DNA from: Patescibacteria group bacterium
Lineage (GTDB): Bacteria > Patescibacteria > Paceibacteria > Paceibacterales > UBA10102
NCBI GenBank assembly: GCA_024239055.1
Contig: JANBVJ010000001.1
Coordinates: 504,580 to 568,579 of the forward strand
DNA length: 64,000 nt
Direction: 5' to 3'
Within the stretch, counting starts at the first letter, position 1; each line of letters starts with the position of its first letter. Of the stretch, positions 51,701 to 58,487 are shown piece by piece. A program made the translations under genes and the position numbers. The notes under the pieces were generated by a model, which worked only from the letters and a program-made list of their open reading frames with translations, ran no database searches and had not been told where the DNA came from.

Positions 51701-51893
51701 ACAGAGTAGTACTGGAGCAATAACAAATACATTTATCTGTAATTCTACTTCGTTAAGCGTACCTATAGCATCTGCCTGTGCAATAGAAGGTAAGGGAGAA
51801 TGTATACTTTATATTACAGTTATTGATAAGGCAGGAAATCCGAAAACTTATAAACCAATATATTTAAGTATTGATAGAACTTCTCCTAGATAA
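48756..51893 (+). CDS. Giant secreted Cys-rich/Ig-like surface protein
   Basis: 1045 residues. A signal peptide (HKKYFVFILVILGIVGGVLFAVVLP, cut after VADA) is followed by a Cys-rich tandem repeat region (about residues 61-160; unit CSGGWVYDSCKTTTDQ, 16 residues), then several Ig/FN3-like and big-type domains (repeated ...DTTVPDKAPTVSIS...), and a last domain ending GNPKTYKPIYLSIDRTSPR. No membrane anchor or sorting signal is visible at the C-terminus, so it is secreted, bound by other components or possibly truncated. The Cys pairs of the repeats suggest disulfide-stabilised stalks. A terminator follows. Confidence 0.75.
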   Translation: MVLVLQHKKYFVFILVILGIVGGVLFAVVLPNIPVADAAISCSWQDCKNIWVPEEWGQEWDSCKTTTDQCSGGWVYDSCKYTTAQCSGGWVYDSCKTSTWVCFSEIGFCYQECSGGWVWDSCKTTTLQCSGGWVWDSCKTTTDQCSGGWVYDSCKTTTEVCQGGYKDVLVSSGYWDNQCTTKSETCPSDTATTIYSCGDTGCVATARDTQPPSGSVLINSGSTYTKSISVTLSLSCSDNSGSCSKMRIANTFSGVSSATIRSFSTSTSWTLLSGDGTKAVYIKYQDNSGNWSNTFADTIVLDTTVPDKAPTVSISTDKSSYKIGENISIKVVGTDDIDVSSVQAYYNGSWHTTMCTGIQTTCTRFFTASESSAGSFTYTGNAWDNTGQGASPKTVSITIEQTAQCSAPINPTCSYNTIENTLNLQWNPVSNATTYKMEWARVDKSYGDSTDTLGGTSRIVSSTSSNTFGLKSSTLYKLRTRVETGSACTPPGLWSSDIECSTGSCSKTSSLPSKSASVSLPNGNCSLTITPIGFDRSDESSVSYEELSSATNSVRVGMDDNPVFGCENNLKWSTAWDRISGEYNYTVGVTNVDYDKKPTHDLGYGFEISSSQCVIKDFVDACSTGTCSYVFPEKVSDRKMKITSVYSEGKNLPYNNSGFGFNFEFVECTQNSHCTADVNKTTCNVGITTDLPQNTCINQDIEDAIVNLDTQAPVVSITAIEGWQKSNPSIAVGFTDNVSLNRAEYRVDKAIWKQNPDTEWQKTNEILNAITSISAKVSFSIDTRLWNNLADGTYTVSVRVFDDAGLRSSVESIEIKKDTKAPGIETQKLSLWYTTIPPQLFPVFSDNIELNSAQYRIGISGTWTIIPGFISNSSKSFSKLFRPDGSEDIKDWEKILDGIDRRIYIRACDSANNCTGYDNFKFFSVKKDITPPTIKLNKLIANSDPGAELKDKRLRWINDEGFTFTTSETDATSGLASCSYKLQSSTGAITNTFICNSTSLSVPIASACAIEGKGECILYITVIDKAGNPKTYKPIYLSIDRTSPR
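48936..49235 (+). repeat. 48-bp tandem repeats in the Cys-rich region
   Basis: Six copies encode variants of CSGGWVYDSCKTTTDQ. Four are near-identical at the DNA level, one has an insertion (STWVCFSEIGFCYQE). The uniform third positions point to recent expansion or gene conversion. It is coding, not CRISPR-like. Confidence 0.8.
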
Positions 51894-51901
51894 AAAGAAA
51901 G

Positions 51902-51932
51902 ACCTCTGAGTTCCTAATTCAGAGGCTTTTTG
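51902..51932. terminator. Bidirectional terminator between convergent genes
   Basis: CCTCTGA/TCAGAGG stem with a 9-base loop. It reads into CTTTTTG on the plus strand and into TCTTTCTTTTT on the minus strand. The stop of the minus-strand gene (51914) lies inside the hairpin. Confidence 0.8.
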
Positions 51933-52774
51933 ATTGTGGTCATCATCCAGGGTTCAAATCCAGCTGGGTGTACGTAGATGATGATGGAGTCTATTGTCTC
52001 CTTGACCCTCAAACGACTGATCGGTTCATCTTCAACTGAGTCTGGAGGTACAGGATAGGATGCAAACTGCGTCCATGATTTCCCGTTGTCTTCAGACAAG
52101 ATAAGCCAAGTACGATGCCCAGCCCTCCAAAGCAACTCATTCATTATGTCAGATGACACAACAATGTCCATGAAAGCAACAATAACATCATTGTCTTCAT
52201 GGATATCCAGATTTACAGGATGAATAGCCGCAAACAACAAGTCGTTTAGTTCTGGGAAGAACTGCGATGCCCATTCTGCTGTTTCTTCCCCAGTGTTAGC
52301 TTTATAGGCGTACTGAGGGGTACCAGGTTGGAATGGAGGAATGGAATCAAGGTCTTCAACCTTTATCCAATCAACATCAAGCATTGGGAACGAAGTTGTA
52401 AATGGATCAACTTCAACCTGTTCCACCATAACTACTGCGGTAGGGATTGCTTTCTCCACTGCAGAAGTTTCCTCCACAATCACTGCATCAGAGATGAGTT
52501 TCTCTGTCGCAGGAGCTTTTTCAACTTGTTCCATCACAACTGCTGCATCAGAGATGGGTTTCTCTACCGCAGGAGCTTGCTTGAATACAGGTTGTTCCAG
52601 AGATGGTTTTTGTATCTCAGGAGCCACAACAAGTTCGTTCTGGCCTTGAGAGATAAAGAACCAAGTTGCTCCCACTATAATCGCCAGTACGACGAGTATA
52701 ATAGCTGGAAGATGACCAATAGGAGACGACTCATGCCGTCTCGCAACAGTTTCAGTTCTGTTTAGAATCGTCAT
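51914..52774 (-). CDS. Membrane-anchored protein with Ala/Val/Glu repeat linker
   Basis: 286 residues: cytoplasmic N-terminus (MTILNRTETVARRHESSPIGH), one helix at about 22-42, a linker with three near-repeats of PAVEKPISDAAVVMEQVE, and an extracytoplasmic domain with WIKVEDLDSIPPF, EDNDVIVAFMDIVV and WLILSEDNGKSWTQFASYPVPPD. The last part resembles a sialidase-like Asp-box/BNR strand (SEDNGKSWT). Its Shine-Dalgarno GGAAGGAGA (52782-52790) is strong and its promoter is consensus. GC content is above the surface proteins around it. Function unknown. Confidence 0.6.
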   Translation of the reverse strand: MTILNRTETVARRHESSPIGHLPAIILVVLAIIVGATWFFISQGQNELVVAPEIQKPSLEQPVFKQAPAVEKPISDAAVVMEQVEKAPATEKLISDAVIVEETSAVEKAIPTAVVMVEQVEVDPFTTSFPMLDVDWIKVEDLDSIPPFQPGTPQYAYKANTGEETAEWASQFFPELNDLLFAAIHPVNLDIHEDNDVIVAFMDIVVSSDIMNELLWRAGHRTWLILSEDNGKSWTQFASYPVPPDSVEDEPISRLRVKETIDSIIIYVHPAGFEPWMMTTIKKPLN

Positions 52775-52831
52775 GGTAGTGTCTCCTTCCCATGTTCAAT
52801 TTTTAAAGCTGCCAGGGTGGTAGCTGATTAT

Positions 52832-52861
52832 ATTATACCTTGTTAAATGGGGACTTGTCAA
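52832..52861 (-). promoter_or_regulatory. Consensus promoter of the 51914-52774 gene
   Basis: TTGACA (52856-52861) and TATAAT (52832-52837), both perfect, 18-base spacer. Confidence 0.8.
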
Positions 52862-52922
52862 GGGCAAGCATTTCGTTTCTCTTTGTGAAGTGATTTTATG
52901 GTATAATATACTAATTCTTCTT

Positions 52923-55900
52923 ATGAAAAAGTATTGTTTATTTAGCTTTATATTTGTAGGTATACTTGTTCTTGGATTTGGAGTTCCTTATATAGTTTCA
53001 GCAGTTACTACTTGTAATTTAGATCCTGGTCATCCTGATGGATCTACCTGCACTGTGGATATTTTATATGAGGATCCAAAACCAGAAATTAATTCAGGAC
53101 TGAAGGTTTGCGAATACCAGGTGGTATTAAAGGATAGTGCCACTAGTGATAATTGGCAGTCTGCAGGTGCTTGTAGTGGAAAAGATCCCGTAACTATATC
53201 TGTAAATATTGATATTTCTACTAATAATCCAGAAATTAGTGAATCTGGAATATATCGTATTTGGAAAAGAGCTACTGATGAAGCAAATAATACAAGTACC
53301 CCACTTTATACTGGAGTATCGTTTCTTGCAGATTTAGAGAAGCCTTTAGTGAGTGCTGATAATTCAAGCAGTTCTTGGATTAATGAGAGCGTAACTATAA
53401 CATTAAGTACGAGTGATACAGGAGGATCTGGGTGGAAAGAAGCTAGATATAGCTGGGATGATAATGCTATGAATGCTTTTTGCACATCTGGCGGGACTAA
53501 GTTTAATAATAATAAGAAATTGTCTGCGGATGAAGGCTCTCATGTTTTATATCTTTGTGCTAGAGATGCCGCAGGGAATACTAATACATGGAATGGTGAA
53601 TATAAGGTAGATTCAGAAAAACCGGAGATTACGGTATTTAATGCTGAACCAACTCTACTTTCTCTTTCAAATCTTACAACGATCATCAGTTACACAGTAT
53701 CTGATCCAACTCCAGGTTCTGGTTTAAATAGAGTAGAGCTCTGGAAAAAAAGAGCAGAAGATAATTGGCCTAGTTCTACTAAGGAAGATTTTAAACAGTC
53801 AGTTTCAGGGAATATAGATTCAGGAAGTTTTCAAGATACCTTTTTACCTGGAGCTGATGGAATCTATAATTATGGTATTCATGTAATAGATAACGTAGAT
53901 AATAGATGTACTGAAAGTGATAACCCATGCGGGAAGCTTGTTTCTGTTCTTACGGTAGAAGTAAAAACCCTTCCAGATGCACCTTATAACTTACATGCTT
54001 CAGGTGAAGGACCAGCTGTTATTGATCTGAATTGGACTAAGGGAGATGGTGCAGGTAGGACAATAATACGAAGAAAGACTGGAGGTTTTCCAACTTCTAT
54101 AACAGAGGGAAATGAAGCATATAATGGAACGGGCAGTAGTGTTATTGATACGGGTTTGACTGAGAGTACAACATATTATTACCGCGCATGGTCTGTGAAA
54201 TCCGTAGTGGGGTATGGAGATTTGCAGTCTTCTTCATATGATGAAGTTATTGAGAGCACAACCATTTCAAACTCTCCTCCCTCCATTTCTTCTGTCTCAG
54301 ATGCTCCAGATCCAATCAGAGCAGATGTATCTCTCACTTTTAATGTTAACTGGTCAGATCCTAATGGAGATTCAGTGAAACTCTTTATTTGTAAGTCAGC
54401 TAATGGAGTTACGGGTGGAAATTGTCAGGGTAGTTCAAATACCTGGTGTAAGGATGCTTCAGCCACCAGTACTTCTCCTGCTTTCTGTTCATATATAACT
54501 AACTCTGGGGATGCAGGGACTAAGAATTATTACGCGTATGTATGTGATGGTAGCGCATGTTCTTCTCCTTCATCTGGCTCATTTTTAGTAGATGCAATAC
54601 TTCCTACTATTTCTTTCTTTGATGTTACACCTATTCCTCCAGAATGGATTAGTAGTATTAGCGAAGACGTTACTATATCGTGGACGGTTGGCGATTCAGG
54701 AGGTTCTTTCTTAAAGGATGTACAGATTTGGCGAAGTGGAGATGGTGGAGGAAGTTGGGTCTTAGCTTCAACTGTTCCAGCTCCTTTGAGCTACAACTCA
54801 TGGGAGAGTTTTACTACAGATGCTCCAAGTAGTGGTACGTATCTATATGGTATTCATGTGTTAGATAATGCAGATAATGAGATTACGGAATCAGAAGCCG
54901 GCTTTACTCCTATTTCAATACAGGCAGATACAACGAATCCTACCGCTGCCATTACTAATCCCGGGGCTGGCACATGGTTTAAGGAGCCTGATCCCGAGAA
55001 ACCCGAGGAGTACTTGGTTGCAACCTTTGACGATTCTGATTTGGGTGGTTCGGGTCTTGTTAACACCTGTGAGTATAGATTCATTGGATTGAATCCAAGC
55101 GGTTCGGACTTTACTTCTGGGGATTTAACCCGAGACTGCGATTTTGATACAAAAACCATTGAATTAGGAGTTGGTGAAGTATGTCAGTTTGAGGGGCAGA
55201 ATCGGTGTAAGGTACAAACAAGAGCATTTGATAATGCAGGGAATACCTCTGGATGGCAGAGCAGAAGTTTTGGCGTAGATTTCACAGATCCCGAAATTAC
55301 CAATATTCAACCCTCAGCCGTACAGGTTGGAGCTGTAACAACGGTAATCGCTGACCTTGTAGATCCTATTGGTCATATCACAGGGTGTACTTTATATGCA
55401 TATCCCGTTGGTAGCAGTGAATGGATACCATATTCAACTACCATAGATCCTATTCCGTGTGAAAATGGAGGTGCGTGTACAGTTTCAGGAGACTATATTT
55501 TTCCTGATATAGGGGAGTACGATGTGAAGTTTGCATGTATTGATCAGGCGGGAAATACAGGATGGGGAGCTTCAACAACGCAAGCTGATACCTTATCTGT
55601 TGTGGGTGTAGCTATTCCTTCTTCAGGAACACAACAAACTCAGTTTGATCTGGAAGCTACGGTTTCGGGCACTATTGCAGGCACAATAAATTATAAGTTT
55701 GATTGTACTTCAGATGGTACTTGGGAGTTGGAAGTGGATGGAGAGGCGGCTTCTGTATATATTGCAGAGGATGTCTGCTCTTATTCGTCAGAAGATACAT
55801 ATATTGCCAAGGTATTGGCAGAACGGGGTATAGGGAGCGCAGAAGATACGGTATCAATTATTGTTTCTTCTAATGGTTTACCCTCCGCAATAAATCTGCA

Positions 55901-56495
55901 GGATAATAATGACACAGTAGACTACTGTCCAGTCGGCGCTCCTCCTATTATACTTTCGTGGGACTTTGACGACCCGAATCTTCCCGGAGATTCCCAATCT
56001 GCCTATCAGGTACAGGTTGATATAAATTCGGGCTTTTCTTCTCCTGAGATAGATTCAGGTAAGGTTTCATCTTCCTCTACAAACTATGTTCCTGTCGGAC
56101 TTTCTTATGATGAAAGATATTGGTGGAGGGTTATGGTGTGGGATCAGTCAGATGATTCGTCTTCATGGGCTACAGGAAGTTCATTTATAACGCCAGTGCA
56201 TGCGTATCCGAACACTGCTTTTTCCTGGAGCCCTCTATTTCCATCAAATGATGAAGAGGTGCAGTTTACTGACGAAACTATATTTGCTCCTATAAGTACC
56301 GGACAGAGCTGGTCATGGGACTTTGGAGATACTATTGGCTCTTCTACTGAGCAGAACCCAGTTTATATATACGCAGATACGACTTCCTATGAGGTCACAC
56401 TTACAGCTTTAGATGACGTAGGTTCTTGTATATCTTCTCAGGTAGTACGAGTTTCAGTTCCATTACCAGAATGGTTAGAGATTTCTCCCTTTTAA
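52923..56495 (+). CDS. Giant PKD/Ig-rich adhesin at the head of the minor-pilin operon
   Basis: 1190 residues after ATG 52923 (MKKYCLFSFIFVGILVLGFGVPYIVSAVT is the signal peptide). Repeated Ig/FN3-like units carry ADLEKPLVSADNSSSSWI, VDSEKPEITVF, TLPDAPYNLHASGEGPAVIDLNW (FN3) and IPPEWISSISEDVTISWTVGD. The C-terminus is a PKD domain (SWDFGDTIGSSTEQNPVYIYADTTSYEVTLTALDD). It ends two bases before the first minor pilin, so it is co-transcribed with four pilins. That arrangement recalls PilY1-type tip adhesins, although no PilY1 beta-propeller is seen. Two TATAAT/TATACT elements precede it. Confidence 0.75.
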   Translation: MKKYCLFSFIFVGILVLGFGVPYIVSAVTTCNLDPGHPDGSTCTVDILYEDPKPEINSGLKVCEYQVVLKDSATSDNWQSAGACSGKDPVTISVNIDISTNNPEISESGIYRIWKRATDEANNTSTPLYTGVSFLADLEKPLVSADNSSSSWINESVTITLSTSDTGGSGWKEARYSWDDNAMNAFCTSGGTKFNNNKKLSADEGSHVLYLCARDAAGNTNTWNGEYKVDSEKPEITVFNAEPTLLSLSNLTTIISYTVSDPTPGSGLNRVELWKKRAEDNWPSSTKEDFKQSVSGNIDSGSFQDTFLPGADGIYNYGIHVIDNVDNRCTESDNPCGKLVSVLTVEVKTLPDAPYNLHASGEGPAVIDLNWTKGDGAGRTIIRRKTGGFPTSITEGNEAYNGTGSSVIDTGLTESTTYYYRAWSVKSVVGYGDLQSSSYDEVIESTTISNSPPSISSVSDAPDPIRADVSLTFNVNWSDPNGDSVKLFICKSANGVTGGNCQGSSNTWCKDASATSTSPAFCSYITNSGDAGTKNYYAYVCDGSACSSPSSGSFLVDAILPTISFFDVTPIPPEWISSISEDVTISWTVGDSGGSFLKDVQIWRSGDGGGSWVLASTVPAPLSYNSWESFTTDAPSSGTYLYGIHVLDNADNEITESEAGFTPISIQADTTNPTAAITNPGAGTWFKEPDPEKPEEYLVATFDDSDLGGSGLVNTCEYRFIGLNPSGSDFTSGDLTRDCDFDTKTIELGVGEVCQFEGQNRCKVQTRAFDNAGNTSGWQSRSFGVDFTDPEITNIQPSAVQVGAVTTVIADLVDPIGHITGCTLYAYPVGSSEWIPYSTTIDPIPCENGGACTVSGDYIFPDIGEYDVKFACIDQAGNTGWGASTTQADTLSVVGVAIPSSGTQQTQFDLEATVSGTIAGTINYKFDCTSDGTWELEVDGEAASVYIAEDVCSYSSEDTYIAKVLAERGIGSAEDTVSIIVSSNGLPSAINLQDNNDTVDYCPVGAPPIILSWDFDDPNLPGDSQSAYQVQVDINSGFSSPEIDSGKVSSSSTNYVPVGLSYDERYWWRVMVWDQSDDSSSWATGSSFITPVHAYPNTAFSWSPLFPSNDEEVQFTDETIFAPISTGQSWSWDFGDTIGSSTEQNPVYIYADTTSYEVTLTALDDVGSCISSQVVRVSVPLPEWLEISPF

Positions 56496-56497
56496 TA

Positions 56498-57010
56498 ATG
56501 AAAAAGAAAGGATTCACCATCCCAGAGCTTTTGGTGGTTATTGCTATTATGTCTCTTTTAACAACTATTACTCTTCCTAATTGGAGATCAGGGCAGCAGT
56601 CACTTGCCTTGGAGCGTTCAGCTTTCAAGTTAGCGCAGGATGTTAGAAGAACTGAAGAGATGGCTCTTCGGGCTGAGGCCTTTACGTGTGATGTGGGCAG
56701 TATTACAGGATATGGTGTAGCCTTTGATACATCTAGTCCTGAAAGGTATATCATATTTGCAGATTGTGATTCAGATAATGCCTATGGTTTGGGAGATAGT
56801 GAGGTTGAGATTCTGGAGTTTGAGGGAAATATTATAATCTCTAGTCTGCTACCAGGTCCACAGGCCTCAGTCGTATTTGTTCCTCCTACTCCACAGATAT
56901 GGTTAAAGCCTGGTTCCCCACAAGAGATTCAGGTTCAGTTATCTCCCACGGGAGGGGAAATAAACAGGTTGGTGACTATTACTAGTAAGGGAATAATAGA
57001 TATTGAATAA
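56498..57010 (+). CDS. Minor pilin, GspH/FimT-like
   Basis: 170 residues: MKKKGFTIPELLVVIAIMSLLTTITLPNW is the class III signal and helix (P at -? replaced motif FTIPELL, Glu+5 retained). SLALERSAFKLAQDVRRTEEMALRAE is the FimT/GspH-type alpha helix. A longer frame upstream overlaps the adhesin and was rejected in favour of ATG 56498. The stop overlaps the next ATG by one base. Confidence 0.9.
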   Translation: MKKKGFTIPELLVVIAIMSLLTTITLPNWRSGQQSLALERSAFKLAQDVRRTEEMALRAEAFTCDVGSITGYGVAFDTSSPERYIIFADCDSDNAYGLGDSEVEILEFEGNIIISSLLPGPQASVVFVPPTPQIWLKPGSPQEIQVQLSPTGGEINRLVTITSKGIIDIE

Positions 57011-57483
57011 TGAAAAAAGGATTTACAGTTATTGAGGTTCTTGTGGCTCTGGTACTCCTGACTGTAGGAGCTGGAGGTGCCTTTTCTCTTTTATCTCGCA
57101 CCGTATCTTTTACCTCAGCGGTAAATGGACGCTTGGTAGCTACTTACTTAGCTCAAGAAGGGATTGAGGTTGTAAGGAATATAAGGGATACCAACTGGCT
57201 GGAGGGAGAGGACTTAAATGAAGGAATTGCAGATGGAAGCTGGGAGGTAGATTATACAACTACTGATTTAATTAATTCCTATGACGGAGAGTATTTAAAA
57301 TTATCTAATGGTATATATCAATATGGAGCTGGAGAAGATACTTCTTTTCAGAGGAATATTACAATAGGCAATATTACGGATGGAATTTCAGTGGACGTTG
57401 CAGTTACATGGGCTGTAAAGGGTCAGGAATACCTAGTTGAGTCCTCCACTATATTATATAATTGGCTTCCTATACAAGAATGA
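57010..57483 (+). CDS. Minor pilin, GspI/PilV-like
   Basis: 157 residues: MKKGFTVIEVLVALVLLTVGAGGAFSLLSRTVSF. The V/I-E-V-L-V-A-L-V start and AQEGIEVVRNIRDTNWLEGEDLNEG are typical of GspI/PilV. Its stop overlaps the next start by four bases. Part of a four-gene minor-pilin set. Confidence 0.9.
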   Translation: MKKGFTVIEVLVALVLLTVGAGGAFSLLSRTVSFTSAVNGRLVATYLAQEGIEVVRNIRDTNWLEGEDLNEGIADGSWEVDYTTTDLINSYDGEYLKLSNGIYQYGAGEDTSFQRNITIGNITDGISVDVAVTWAVKGQEYLVESSTILYNWLPIQE

Positions 57484-58025
57484 AAAAAGGATTTACTATA
57501 CCAGAACTCTTAGTTGCAATTGCTCTCTTTGCCTTAATTACTGGGGCCGCAGTTAATTTACTTGTCTCAGCAATTGACGCACAGCGTAGGTCTTTGGTTG
57601 GGCAAAATATCGTAAGCCAGTCTTCCTTTGTTATGGAGTATATGACCCGGGCACTTAGACAAGCCACAAAAGAACTGACAGATCCTCCAGATGGATGCTT
57701 ACTTGCAGGAAGAGGGTATAATTATGAGGAGACTTTAACGGGGGAGGGAGGTATTCGTTTCATAAACGCTCAGGGAGTATGTCATGAGTTTTACCTTGAG
57801 GAAGGAAGAGTTAAAGAGATTATGGATTCTGGTGATCCTGAGAATCTTACTTCAGATAACTTTATTGTTACCCAGTTTTCCTTTGAGCTGCTTGGGGAGT
57901 CACAGACTGATTTGCTGCAACCCCGTCTTACCCTTGTATTTGCCCTTGAGAGTGCTTCTGCTGTTCAGTTTGGTCTGAGACTACAGACCACTATATCCCA
58001 GAGAAATATAGATATTATGAGATGA
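57480..58025 (+). CDS. Minor pilin, GspJ/PilW-like
   Basis: 181 residues: MKKGFTIPELLVAIALFALITGAAVNLLVSAIDAQRRSLV, with QSSFVMEYMTRALRQATKEL as in GspJ/PilW. ATG 57480 chosen (the longer frame overlaps the previous gene). Four-base overlap with the next gene. Confidence 0.88.
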   Translation: MKKGFTIPELLVAIALFALITGAAVNLLVSAIDAQRRSLVGQNIVSQSSFVMEYMTRALRQATKELTDPPDGCLLAGRGYNYEETLTGEGGIRFINAQGVCHEFYLEEGRVKEIMDSGDPENLTSDNFIVTQFSFELLGESQTDLLQPRLTLVFALESASAVQFGLRLQTTISQRNIDIMR

Positions 58026-58432
58026 GAAATCTACCATACAATAGGCAAGGAGTAGCAATATATCTTACCTTCTGGATAATGTCATTGCTACTGGGTATTG
58101 CTCTTGGTATTAGTTCAATGCTCTTTTCTCAGATTGGTCTCCTGCGAGATATTGGAGAGTCAGCTCTTGCATTTGCCGCTACAGATGCCGGGATTGAATA
58201 TGTCTTATATTTAGATACTACAGAATGTGGAGAGGTTGAGGGGATTGAAGACCGCGTACAGTGCTTGAAAGACGCCATTCCTACAGGCGCGCAAACACTG
58301 GGGAACGGAGCAACCTATGAGCTTATTGTGGAGGCTGAGGGAGAGGGAAGGTGTCCTGTTGGAGTAAACTACTGCGCAAGATCTTTGGGTATATATAGGG
58401 AGGCAAGGAGAGCTATACGGGTTGCGAGATAA
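58022..58432 (+). CDS. PilX/GspK-like membrane protein
   Basis: 136 residues: NLPYNRQGVAIYLTFWIMSLLLGIALGISSMLFSQIGLL, where the Q-G-V-A leader replaces the usual G-F. The second half has ATDAGIEYVLYL and EARRAIRVAR. This is the PilX/GspK layout and completes the minor-pilin operon. The PilX-like protein at the left window edge is the equivalent of the other cluster. Closed by a terminator. Confidence 0.8.
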   Translation: MRNLPYNRQGVAIYLTFWIMSLLLGIALGISSMLFSQIGLLRDIGESALAFAATDAGIEYVLYLDTTECGEVEGIEDRVQCLKDAIPTGAQTLGNGATYELIVEAEGEGRCPVGVNYCARSLGIYREARRAIRVAR

Positions 58433-58439
58433 AGAAAAT

Positions 58440-58462
58440 CGAGGGCCAAACCCTCGTTTTTT
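58440..58462 (+). terminator. Intrinsic terminator after the minor-pilin operon
   Basis: Perfect CGAGGG/CCCTCG stem, CCAAA loop, TTTTTT. Confidence 0.9.
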
Positions 58463-58475
58463 GCTTTAAAAAGGG

Positions 58476-58481
58476 TATAAT
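58476..58481 (+). promoter_or_regulatory. -10 element of ligA (leaderless)
   Basis: TATAAT ends six bases before ATG 58488; no Shine-Dalgarno can fit. Confidence 0.65.
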
Positions 58482-58487
58482 ACAGAT

